Shown here piece after piece: positions 1-12,300 of a stretch of 38,128 bases of DNA; within the stretch, counting starts at the first letter, position 1; each line of letters begins with the position of its first letter. Made by a program: the position numbers and the translations under genes. Source of the stretch: Mnemiopsis leidyi (Eukaryota; Ctenophora; Tentaculata; Lobata; Bolinopsidae); NCBI GenBank assembly GCA_000226015.1, contig JH153506.1:25744-63871 (forward strand), read 5' to 3'. The notes beneath the pieces were generated by a model. It made no database searches. It was not told the DNA's origin and saw only the letters and a list, made by a program, of their open reading frames with translations.

Positions 1-85
1 ATCATTTTTTATACCTTTTGCCTTCTCTGTACTATAGAATGATGACAGATTTTTCTTGCTCACTCCTCCCTGCTCACTGTCCTTG

Positions 86-350
86 ATATGTTTTCCCTTC
101 TTCCTCTTTTCCCTACTCCATCTGTCCCCTTCCTTCTTCATCTCTCCCCTTCCTCCTCCTTCATTCCCTTTTCCCTCCTTCTCTTTCCTTCCTCCTCCTT
201 CATTCCCCTTCCTCCTCCTTCTCCCCTTCCTTCTCCTTCTCTCTTCTTCCTCCTCCTTCTCTCTCCTTCCTCATCCTTTTCTCTCATATTCTCCCCTTCC
301 TTCTTCTTCTCTCTCCTTCCTCTTTCTTCTATCCCCTTCCTCCTCCATAC
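86..350. repeat. Polypyrimidine (CTT/TCC) low-complexity tract
   Basis: About 265 bp of nearly pure C/T on the plus strand (ccttcctcctccttc-like units), hence polypurine on the minus strand. Such mirror-like tracts can form triplex DNA. Long open frames on both strands here are a by-product of the composition. Confidence 0.9.
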
Positions 351-2672
351 ACCCTGCCCCCGACCTGATAAGTCCTCAAACATTCCTCCTCCCTCTTTCT
401 TGGTGGGGGAACTTAGACCATCATATTTACGACCTTACAGTAGTAAGATTATGGCGTAAATCTGCAAAATTAACATTCCACTCATAATCGACCGTTCGGT
501 CACCGTGATTGTGATTAAAAAGTGATTGAAAATATATATGACTAATAGTCAGACTATAAGTTCAAAACAACGCTGCAACTGAAAATCTATGAACAATTGC
601 AACAGTAACTACAGATTGAAGATTTGGAGACACAAAAGCAAAGTTTCATACATGACACGGAATAAAAAATGTAACGGTAATTATATATAGGGGCAATTGT
701 GAGGTTGTCGCTGAAGCGAGCCTATTGGTTCTTGGCAGGTACTAAGCTTTTATCGATTTAATGCAAAAAAATCCTTCAAATACCATTGTCATTGGCGGTT
801 TATAAGCAGCGTTCAAGAAACAAGGGGCTGGTCTACAATTCTTTCTAAATGTAGAATCTAAACCGAGATGCAGTCAATTTTAACCGGGTTCTAAGGTAGC
901 TTTCGAGATGTTGGGGAAATCAATATCTAAGAAGATTAACATGATTGGTGTTTGACGAGTTAAATAAACCTGACCAAAATTTGTCTACCCAATAATTAGT
1001 TTTGAAAGGTGACTCAGCAGAATTTCAAATTGCTTAAGACAAGTGAACAAAGAAATTAAAGGCAGGCTGAATAGCTGGAACAATTATTATGCGACGAGTG
1101 GAGGTACCCCAGTACTATTAGAGCATATTACGATGGCGTAATATGGTTATTCTTTGCTTAATTTTTAGGCAGCGGGTGAAACAAAATAAAAAATTATGAC
1201 ATAAGAAATTCGGGAATGCAACAGAAAATCACGTACGTAACAATAAAGCAATAATCCAAATAATTACTTCAAAGTAAAGAGTAAATTCGAGAATTGCTCA
1301 AAGCTCAATTAAAACCAGAACAACAGCTCAACAATCAAGGTACGAAAAAATTAGACGGCAAATTGGGATATCAGAAAATCCAGAGAATTTCTCCAGTTAT
1401 CACGAGGTTGATAGATCTCTATTAAGCTACGATCAGCAGTTTAATACACCACCAATTTTATGCTACAAGACAAGCCGAATTTCAGGAAGACCGTGACGGA
1501 GACTAAGTCTCACATGGACAATATCAGGAACATTCCACCCGGATGCAATAGACGGGGTAGAGACGCCGCGACCGGTTATTGTCAAAGTAATCCGTGAGTG
1601 CGTGAGCACGTGAAGTTATTGTCCAGTTGTTTAAGAACTCAAAACAACGGATTAATTATGCCACTATCGGAAATAGTCTAATTCACCGACACTTCTCAAA
1701 ACCTTCGCAAAGTCGAAATGTCGACCATTCAATGCTGGGCCATGTCTTTAGACGAGTTTATGCTTCTGGATTTTATTGAGAGCTACGCCGGGTTGTTTCA
1801 TTCATGTTGTTCATCAATTATTAAGGCCTGATTAGTTCGATAAGCGTGGAACAAAGGAAACCAAACGTTGCGACAGTGTAACTACTGCCATGCACATGGG
1901 AAGATTTAGTGCTTGAGTCAGCATTAAGAAAATCAACGTCTTTTAAAGAGCACAAAGGGTTTCATCGAGGGAATTCGGAAGATGGAATACAAAGATAGAG
2001 AAACAATAGCGCTCCACCCTTAAAAACATTTGGATCATGTGAAAACTATTAAAGTCACGCTTGTAGACGAAGGAGTCCAAAAACAACTTTGGTGATGAAT
2101 GCGGCCATCCACATAGTGCTATCTATAATGGACTCAAAATATCTCGAGAGCTGATCTGGAAACAAATCTAATTTAAAGAAATGAGTCATCTAATACTATA
2201 TCAGGGATTAAAAGCATAATAATGCGATAATTTGGTATTTGTATTCTTCTAAATCTGAAATCTAAATCTAAATCTGGCGAAACCCAAATCGAAAGAACAT
2301 ACTTCTACAAATAAACTTATGACAATGTGCCATGTCAGCTTAAAAGGCATTTCCAATTTTCGGGTTCTAACAAGCACCCAATCCCAGTTGACGAACTTAA
2401 ATTCTCTCCAAAATTCTTTACAAGTGGGTTTTTAACTACTTTTATCAAAAGTTTGGCCATTTTAAAGTTTATACACCTGTGACTTTTTGCGCTGTACCTG
2501 TGACTTCTTGACAGCCCACATGTTTCGTAAACAAGAACGTTTTTTTTCTTTTGTTTTCGTGATCGATTCTTGTTCCACATTTTCCAAGATTAGGTTCCAA
2601 ACATCCCCTTTTCTGATAGTCTGGAGACTCGTGCGTGTATCGTGTAATAGGTGATATTAAAACTCAATTTGA

Positions 2673-2702
2673 TGACGTCATCATCCCAATTTGATGACGT
2701 CA
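2673..2702. promoter_or_regulatory. Two perfect TGACGTCA sites 22 bp apart
   Basis: TGACGTCA, the CREB/ATF consensus, occurs at 2673-2680 and 2695-2702 within a direct repeat caatttgatgacgtca. No gene start was found nearby. It may simply be part of a repeat: the words aagtcatgtgat and aaattcggatttcg beside it recall the array at 5768-6260. Confidence 0.35.
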
Positions 2703-3321
2703 CAAAGTCATGTGATCTTTTTTAAATATTGAGCTCTAAGACCGAAATTTTAAACTTAAATTCGGATTTCGATAGCCTCGACTCAAAACAATCACGTTAT
2801 CGACTAAGTGACTCCTTATGAACTAAACTTCATAATGAAAAATAGACCGACATTTTGATCAAAAATTTCACGAGGATTCAAAATTAGATAGTCGCTTGAC
2901 CCCCTAAGTGACCCCTTTTGACCCATCATTTCAATCTTAGCTAAAATAAAAATCAGGCTGACATTCTTATTCTAAATCCTCTTTAAAGAAATCTATAAAG
3001 ACTTCAAGGTAGCTTTTGCCGATGATAGATATAGGGGATGTTAGTCTCATTACTTAGTGATATTTTGAAGTAATCGCCCTAATCGCGTGACTGAGTTTTA
3101 ATCCAGTCTAAATGAGTGAGAAAATACTCAGTTTTGGCCATAAAATCAATTAATTGTTCGTGAGGGGTAAAAAAGCTATAGAAGCAGTACGACAGGGATC
3201 AATGAGCATTCATTGATTCGAGTTATTGATAGCGCACTCAATATGTAAGATTGAACGAACGTAGTCCTTGAAACGCCTTTTTTGCGTTTGAAAAGCACAC
3301 TGTACACTTATATTGCCTTAC

Positions 3322-6300
3322 CAATTCAATGAGCTCTTGCTGCTTTTCTTCAAGCTGCGGTTTTAAAGACAGATTTTCAGTAGCCAGTTCCTCATTTCGT
3401 TCAACAATCTTCTTTCTTTCTTCTTGTAGCCTGGGTCGGCATAATTAAAAACCTATCCAAAAACTAGTGAATAGTGATTCAGAGTGATCTAAAAATAAAA
3501 ATATGGACATGGGTTATAATAATAATTACTGACCCTGAATAATCTTTGAATTATTGATTAAGTGTAATTATAAGTAATAACAACCACCTTTTGACATCGT
3601 CTCTAGCTTCGAAATATTGTAAAAGAGCAGCATCATCATCCATCAATTTCTCGAGCTCATCCGTGCTGAAATGGAACTATCAGGGCTGAAATTTACTGAT
3701 CATAATAGTTCTCTCAAAACTTAGTGCCAAATAAGGAAATTCAAGACACGACTCGTTCTTTTGAAGTTTAGATCAAATGGTGATTAGTGAACCTAATTTT
3801 TGTTGCACTTTTGGTGCAATTTGTTGGAAAAGTTTTATCTAAATCTGAATGAGATCGGAGAAAAGTTCCATGGTAAATTATTTACCATTGAGCGAGTATT
3901 TTATGGTCGGACTAATCACGCAGTATAGCCCCGTGTCCATTAAAATCATCAACTCCTAGACAGTGGACAGCATCCTTATGAAATGCACATGTCAAATTCA
4001 AGGCCAAATAAATCAGAATGATTTAGAGAAACCCATTCGAAATGCTCGGTATTCGATGACGCATAAGATTCTGATTGGTAGAAGATGCGGACACGTAGGC
4101 AGCACGTAGACAAATATGTTTGGTATTTACTATTTCGTGACTTGATCTCCACACGACACTAAATAACATATAACTGATTTGCAACTGTAATCTTCATAAC
4201 CACTGCCGGTGATTTCATAAGAATCAACATGTAAATCGTTTTGAGGTGGACTGGAGTAAATATTGCATTTAGTAATAGTAATAAGTAATTATTGAAGCGA
4301 CTATACATAGGCATACCTACTGCGAAAACCGTTCGATTTGCATTTTGTGCCGAGTTCTCTTAAGTATTAAGTAATCGTAAATTCCCCCGTGAAGTTATTC
4401 ATTTCGTAGACGTCATTTAATGGACGTCATTTAATGGACATCAGAATTTTTAGGGGAGAATCATAATTTTTATTGCATCACGTGACGGTATTTTTGAAAT
4501 TTATTGGTTGAGCCCGCCCTCGCATTGGTCAATTGCTGTCATATGACATGCAACATTTTCGATTTTCCCTAAGAATTCCGACGTCAATAGTTTAATTGTA
4601 CTGTCAAATTTTATCACTGTTCTTACTGCAAGCTTTAAAACTAACTTTCGCCTCCCGTGTTTTACTGTCTTGTATCGTGAAGTAATGTTCCGTATTCAAA
4701 TCTCCCAGCCGTTGGATAAACAGATTTATTTCCAGGAACATACGTTTCATGCTCTTTAAAGCTTTAACTCTTTAAAGCTTTAACTCTTAATTTCTCTCGT
4801 CGGACCATATATTTAATTGGGTAAGACCCAGTTCCAGACTTCATAAAGTTAGATATATATTCAGCCAATTATTTGACTGCTCCGTCGAAATTATCCACGT
4901 CCGTTGTTTTTAATTGCTAAAATTTCACGGCCGGTTTAAGCTTTCCAAACCAAAGATCGTGACCAATTTATATTTACAGCCGCTAGTATCATTATCATCA
5001 CACAAGTTGCAATAAAATTGTTCCAGTTTCACGGCCCAAATTTTTTACTGTAGGCGTATATCCACCGTGGAATTCCATCAGCAGTCTTTGCGGCAGAAAT
5101 TATACTTGCATTATATTTGCTGCTCAAATTCAATTAATTTTATTGCTAGCAGAGGGCAGATCAAAGAAGCTTCTTTAGAATTGGAGAGATGGAAATCTAG
5201 CGTATAAACGATATTTAATAAAAACGTGTTTTATCAAACGATGTCGCGAGAGTGTTTCCTCATTTTGTCTAGCATTGATCGTTCGTTAATTTATATTGGT
5301 CTTTTGATTTATAATTACAGTCGCAAAACGCAAAGCGTGCCTCCAGCCAGAAAAGACACGTGGTTTTCAGATTTCTTGTAATTTTAACCTGTATAAACGC
5401 TGTGAGACTGAACCCTTATCAGCTCGAGTGGAGCGTAACAGATGGAAAATGTTAGGTCATGTGCTGAGAGGTCCAGTAGACGGACCTGCCCATACCTCCT
5501 TAGTATTTGCTATCAACAGTTTGAATATGAAAGGGAGAGTCGGAAGACCTCAGTCCAACCTATTTTCTTTGATTAAGCAAGACCTAAATGAACGAAATTT
5601 GTTTCTTAATAATATCAATGATTTGAATTACTTAAGAAACATTGCTTACGATAGAGCATCGTGGAGAAGGAAGCAACAGTTGATGTAGATTAGTTTTTTT
5701 CTTGAGAAAGATTAAATGACAGCGTTGCTATTTTTAGCTATCTGTGATTTAGAACTTTATTATATATGTAATTTTACGTCTAAATGCTGATCTAACTTTC
5801 TTGCAGCTCAAGAATAAGGGGTCAAGTGATATTTTTTTCGGCTTCGAAAATATCAAATTCGGATTCCGCGTCAAATTTTGCGTGAAACTACTGGTCTAAC
5901 TTTTCTTGTACCTCTAAGTTAAAAATTTTCATTTTTTGGACTAAAAGAGGTCATTGAGGGCCGTATAGGGGGTCTTTATAAGGTTGTTGAATGTTGAGCT
6001 TAAAGACTATCAACATCGGATTCGCCGTTAACTTTTACGTCAAAATGTAGGTCTAACTTTTCTAGTGGCTCAAAGTTGAAAATTTCAGTTTGAGGGACTT
6101 ATAAGGGGTCATGTGATTATTTATCGGGCCTCGAAACTATCAAATTCCGATTCCTCGTCAATTTTACGTCAAAATACTGGTCAAACTTTTCTCCTAGCTC
6201 AAAGTCAAAAATTTTCATCTTTAGGGCCTTAAAGGCCTTTAAAGGTCCTTCAGATCAAATTTTCACATAGCCTATTACATCGACCTCGATGAAATCTACA

Positions 6301-9300
6301 ATACCTGAAATTTTAATGACTCTTTCTCTTTTCGTTTGGACCCCAATTTTTCCCCCGATTTGTTGACTTTTTGGGTTTTTAAGGGCCTTTAAGGGCAACT
6401 AACTTTTTTTAGAACCTCGGACTATAATATGAGGAAAAATCAATTGGGAATAGTCCCGAGGTTCAAAAATTTTTGGTTAAGCGACTTTTCTGGGGATGTT
6501 GCCACCACCCTATTAGTTTTAAAACAGACCATTCAGAGCTTCTCGGATAATAATTTTATGATAATTAGACCGTTCTGGGACAGAATTGAACTGGATATCC
6601 ATGAGATGAATATACCAAATCGAGGTGTCACGATTAGCTACACCATTGCCGGGGCAGGGGGAAATATCCAAATTTCATATGCTGTCGAGGAGCTGTATTT
6701 CATGTCTGGAGCATCAAAGGCATCAAAGCTTAGCTGACATATCTAATATTTTAGCCATACTGTGTTACTCGGAACAACAAGATTTCGTTTTATGGTTAAA
6801 TTACTAAGACAATTTGAGTTATGTGTTTGGATTAAAGCAGTTCTGCTTCTAAATTGCATCTACACGATTGGGGCTTACATTTTCTCAAATACTGAAGGAT
6901 TTCTAATTGTCTCAACTAATTTGCACTGGCCAGTGCAATTTTTATGCGGTATGGCGCAGGCATATGAATCGCGTGAGGACGCTTATTTTATCGGTTTTAA
7001 GAGAAAAAACTCAAATTTCGCCCATTCTGTTTTTGTTCAAGCGTTCAGTTTCAATTGCTCATATGGCTAGGTCATCTCATATCTTTCCTTCAAAGCCTTT
7101 CGGGATTGTATCCAAAATGTTTCTTGATTGCTTAGAGTATGTTAATTCTCAACCATTAACCGCAGAAAAGGCATTGCGTAGTATTAATCAGTCACAAGTT
7201 GGACTATCTCATATAAAGAAGTATCTTTATTTCTGATTCTCTATTCAAGTAATCAACCCGCAACATTGTTCAACATAGCATCAACTTGTTGATAATTTAT
7301 ATTAACGTCCTTCACAAGAAGAGCTCTAAACGAGCTTTATTTACTTAATTATCGACCTATAGCGGGCTTTTCGATAAAATCCATCAGTCAAGCTTTGTAG
7401 TAACTCTCATCAGTCAGAACTCAGACTATGTGTGTGTGAAAAATGTTTGTAACTGAGCAATTTTGCAAAGACCACCTTGCAGGATTTCAATGCTGGTTTC
7501 TTGCAGTGTAGCAACTGAAATTTTGACTATTTTAGAATTAGCAATTTTACCGTTAGAGAAGCTAGCAGGTGTTGTTTACGAAATGAAACGATGTCACTGC
7601 AATAACTTGCGGTTTCATAACATTTAAAAATTCGTTGAATTATATATTGACTTATAATTCTTGTTGCAATCTGGTTTAAGCATAAGCAATCTTTCTATCA
7701 GAAGTCATGTTTTCATTACGTTCGTACCGTAATATGATATTAAAGATCATGACATGCAGCTCGACGCTGTTAAGCAGCCGAACTGTATAACTGTAACAGT
7801 CGGACTACCCTGCTAGAAAAAAAACACGGCGTTTTTATCAAAAAGCACCGCGCTTTTGTTGAGTTAACGCGGTGTTTTTTTTGGAAAACTCGACGTTTCT
7901 TTATGATTGGACTCCATTTTTGCAAGGGATCGTACAAAAACGCACGATTTCTGAGTTCACATTTATTGTAGTTGCAGAAACATCGGGGTTTTCAAAAAAA
8001 ACACCCCGTATTTGATAAAAACGCCGCGTTTTTTGCTAGCTGGTTACTCGCCCAGATTCTCACGACATCACATGGCCACCAATCAAATTTGGACAAGTTT
8101 TCCGTTTGCCCTGTCACCCAATAGAGAAGCTTGTTAACTAGCCGGCCTCTTGATCATATTATTTGGTACATTCAATTACTCTTGGGCGAGTTGAAAAAAG
8201 TCATTTGAATGATCTTATGGTTAAAATCAAAATAACTCGTTACGGGTTGTATGGCATAGAGTTAGGTTGATGGTTAAATGCCTAGGAAGGCCATCTTGAC
8301 CATCGCTACAGTAAAAAAACTCCAGGTTGATAGGTCACGTTTAAAAGTTTTGACCATTCTTCATTGGAAAAAATCCAAAGCACTGTGCAAGGGTCATGGT
8401 TTTGATTGAAATGGTTTGATCACTTCAGGGCGTCCTGTCATGTCAGAACTTAACTACCTAATGCAAGTACAAGTTTGAAGCTCTAATATTTCACCAGCCA
8501 TCATAACTGAAAAAAGCCGAACAACACGGAACAAAATAAATCAGTCCCTCGACCCAAATTTTGAACTTTCTACAGCTTTCCGTTTTTGAATAAAATGTGT
8601 TTGCAGTATATTGTGACCAGTATCCTAGTATAACAAAACTATCTCACATTGCAATGTTGTAGTACAATAAGTATAACCTCGACTTCTAATTACTCGAGTT
8701 TCGGCCGTACCTTCACAGAGCAGAGAAATTACCTCGAACTAAGATATGGCGGGCCCTGTATATAACTTTCCCTGGTAAAACATGCCACCTGATTAAAGGA
8801 CAATCCTAAAAGATTTTGCAGGTGACCAAATTAGCGGCATGTCCGACCACGTTATCTCGATATCAATATCACGTGACAAAAAAAAGCCAACGAATATGAG
8901 CATGTTCTCTGTCACGAGGCGGCACTGAAGCTCCACAAGATGACACAATTACACTTGAAGCCAGGGCCCTGAATAAAGCTCAAGTTAATCAGAGATATTC
9001 TTGAACCTCTCAAGCAATCAAAGTTAGTCTAATGATCGCGAGACGGAGAGGGCTCATGCCTCCACTATAATTGTATAAACGCTCGACTTTTATGGTTCGT
9101 CACAAAACTATCTAGGGCGTATTATTAAATCTTTCAACTCTGCTAGGTGTTGGGGTACTGATCTGGCTACATTTGATAACTGTGTCATTCGATCATCAAG
9201 TGTTCTTTTGTCCGAGGCACAGTTGTTTATGTCGTAGCATAGAAGTAGATACAATACCATGAACACCGTTTGAGATTAATAGAGTGTTGAAAATTAATTT

Positions 9301-12300
9301 CTTAAAGTTGCAAAAAGTTTTTGGGGGCTCTGCTGGCGTTGTCATTATATATTAAGGTTGCTTGATATTATACAGATAGAGTAAAAAGCAAAGGCTTTTC
9401 ATCCTGAAGTTCTTAGAATGATATTCTAACTGAATCCTGCTTTGTCGCGTCAAGCAGAGAGCAGCGGGCAGAAAATTATGGTGTTTAGTTTTATTAGCAG
9501 GGATCCTGGTCAGTTTACTTGTCTGTATATCGAACAAAATACTTGAGCTCTTTGATTAATTCTGTTTGATAGATGCAATTTTGTCGTAAAATTTAAAATG
9601 TCCTTGACGATAAAATCTAGCATAGCATCAGGACTTCGTTAACCATAAGACTTTGTACTTGTCATTTGACCTTTCTTTCTGGGTTCAAGTTTTGAAGGTA
9701 TGAGACATGGGCAGCTCTCTGACGTTGTAATAATATTATAGGGAAAATAGTGATTAAGTTTAGACCCACAACGTTTCTCTTAAATTCGTGCTGTGTCCAA
9801 ACAATAAAAATGATTTTTTTCGAAAACAGCCCGGCAAAAACGTTAAGATATGACTTAGTGGCGGCGTTTGAAATTCGTATAGCTGTTGATACAAGTGTCG
9901 AGGCGTTTTAAACTATAAATCGTATCTAATAGGTTTTTCGTCAAAAACTTTTTAGGAACTTAGGTAGAGAGACTGGGAAACAATCGCGTCAACTCTTCCT
10001 CCCACCAGACAAAATGCTAGCATGAAAAGCTATTTTAATTGAGGGGCGCTAAGGTCCTAAAGCCAAAATCTAGAGGGTATTGTTAAAACTTTGATCAATG
10101 TGTACTTCATAAGTTCATTTAATAATATTATCCCTAAAAGTTTAAGGTCAAATTGCCAATTGGAAATTAAGCTACTTTGGCTCGCCAAGTACTACCTTCA
10201 AATTTTAAAAGTGGTTTTTGATGCAGAACAAGAATTTCGGCCGCTTTTTCGACCGTTAATATTAACTGTAAGCGGAAAGGTCCAAAAAAGACAGAGGACG
10301 GGAAAAAAATTCGGGTTGAATTCCTGGCAAAGTTTCCTTATTTAAAAGTGTGGCTCATAACTTGACATGTCCGGCTGAAATAGCCACAAGATTTTGTGAT
10401 TCTTATGGTCCTGTCTTCTCAAATTATTGGCATACCTACGGATTACAGTAATTCATTAATGATCAATTTCTCAGGTTATATGATTGTTATAGTACTTAGC
10501 AGTGCTCAATAACCGAAATCTTTCAGAATCTAGCTAAATCATGTCGCTTTTGGACATACCCGAAGAATGTGGTATTCAGAACTACACCCACCTAAAGCGA
10601 ATCATGCTTAACGATGACATCGGCCTGACGTGGAGTGCAGTGAAACTGATGGCCCTGTGGGATCAGAGTTGGTTTATCATTACAACAAGTGTACTTTGCT
10701 TCGCCCTCTTCATTTCTGTCATGTTCTTGAATAGTCTTGTCCTAAAGCACTACATCAAGAAGTACAAGGAGCTTATCCCACTCCTCTACACCTCCATGTC
10801 TCTCTGTGACATTGGCAACGGAATCTCAGCTTTATTGACCGGAACGATACTACTGATGATCTTATGTAATTACAGATCAAACCAGGACACGTACCCTGCA
10901 ACGTCTCTGATGGCTAAGATGACCTACATTATTTTTTCTCTCACTTCCCGGGTCTCTATCTTCTTCAACACCGTCCTGGTAGCCATCAGGACCATCCACG
11001 TGGTCTTCCCCACCCACGTGATATCCCGCAACAGAGTCATGGTAGTTCTTGTGGCTGGCCAGGTGATTTGGATATTTATAGCTGCATTTGACGTGGTCGG
11101 TCTCCAGCATATCCTGCCTTACTTTGACCGGACAGCTGTGATAGTGAATGAGACAACAAGGCCGGTTACAAAGTACACCGTGCTTATAGATTCCATGGTA
11201 GTAAACCCCCTGACCGGCTTCTTTGTCCTCTACTACATCTACGACAAGATGTGCAATGTCCTCAACTTCAACGTCATTGCAGTGTATGTGCTCGTCAAAG
11301 GGATACCGTTTGTCCTTCCCTCCGCCATGTCCATAGCTTGCATGCTTATCCAGACCTATTTCCTTATTATAAGGAGCAGGGTAGGAAGACACAGTGCGGT
11401 GAGCCGGCGGATCACCGTAACAGTCCTCTACCTCACCATCATCTTTGTTGTTTGTAACATTCCGGACTTTGTCCTCAACTTGGTCTGTCTGAATGTCATT
11501 GCCATCCCGGTGAAACACCTCTCCGCCTACATGTGTGTCACATTTGTCTCCAGTGTAATGCTGCCCTTCGTTAACTCCCTCCTTAATCCCTTGGTTCTCC
11601 TCATGCGAGGCAGCTCACTGAAGCAGTCAGTGATGGGATATTTGTGTAGATCTGGCTCCTTCAGATCGAGCAGGAGCATCTCCAATTTTGGCATGGAAGG
11701 TATTTCTAGAGAACCGCTTAAATCCCGGAAGGAAATGTCGCACGTTAGAAGAATGATTAAAAGAGAAGACACATTTGATATGTCCCGTATGGGAGAGGTA
11801 GCTCGACAGCAGCCACCGTAGAATATTTCAGATTTAAATAACTTTGAGGGTATTTTTCAATGCTGATGGAAGAGTATCATGGAATAGGAGATGATGAGGA
11901 TCCACAATAGTACGTTGAGATTATGAACTGACTATATTGAAGGATATTACATCGAGGATAATGACAAATTGTAATGCTTCTATGGAAATCTTATGCACGG
12001 TTCGTGTACAGAAATTGGAGATAGGGCTCCGAACGACAAGATGATGTCTATTTAGTTCAAGGTTTAAGTATAATATTTCAAGTGTCTTCTTTTAATGTGT
12101 TAATTTGTTGCTGGGGTTCTTTGTTGTTAGTTTATTCGAATGTTGGTGTGTTTGCTAATGAACATTAATGTACAATTTAGGGGTAGAGAAAAGTCGGTGC
12201 TGATATATTTTGATTACATTTCAAACCTTATTTTATTCTTTGAGAGTTTAGGGGTAGAGAAAAGGTCGGTGCTGAAATATTATACCATATTTTGATTATA

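Larger units (their letters stand above)
1..3321. other. No gene recognised
   Basis: AT-rich DNA that probably belongs to an intron of the VPS37-like gene, because that gene's reading frame continues past 3322. Apart from the pyrimidine tract and the TGACGTCA pair, I found no exon matching the missing Mod(r) half. Long protein-like stretches are absent. Confidence 0.5.

Noticed and set aside
56..487. Open frames on both strands (Ser/Pro/Leu/Phe-rich and Arg/Glu/Gly-rich)
   Set aside because: They come from the C/T low-complexity tract, which lacks stop codons by composition.
700..2200. Possible decayed transposon or rRNA-like stretch
   Set aside because: A few words looked suggestive, but no frame, ends or conserved core could be shown.
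10877..11518. 213-codon open frame on the minus strand
   Set aside because: It is the antisense shadow of the GPCR at 10541-11821; its composition (rich in D, H, Y, V) mirrors the receptor's codons and has no protein features.
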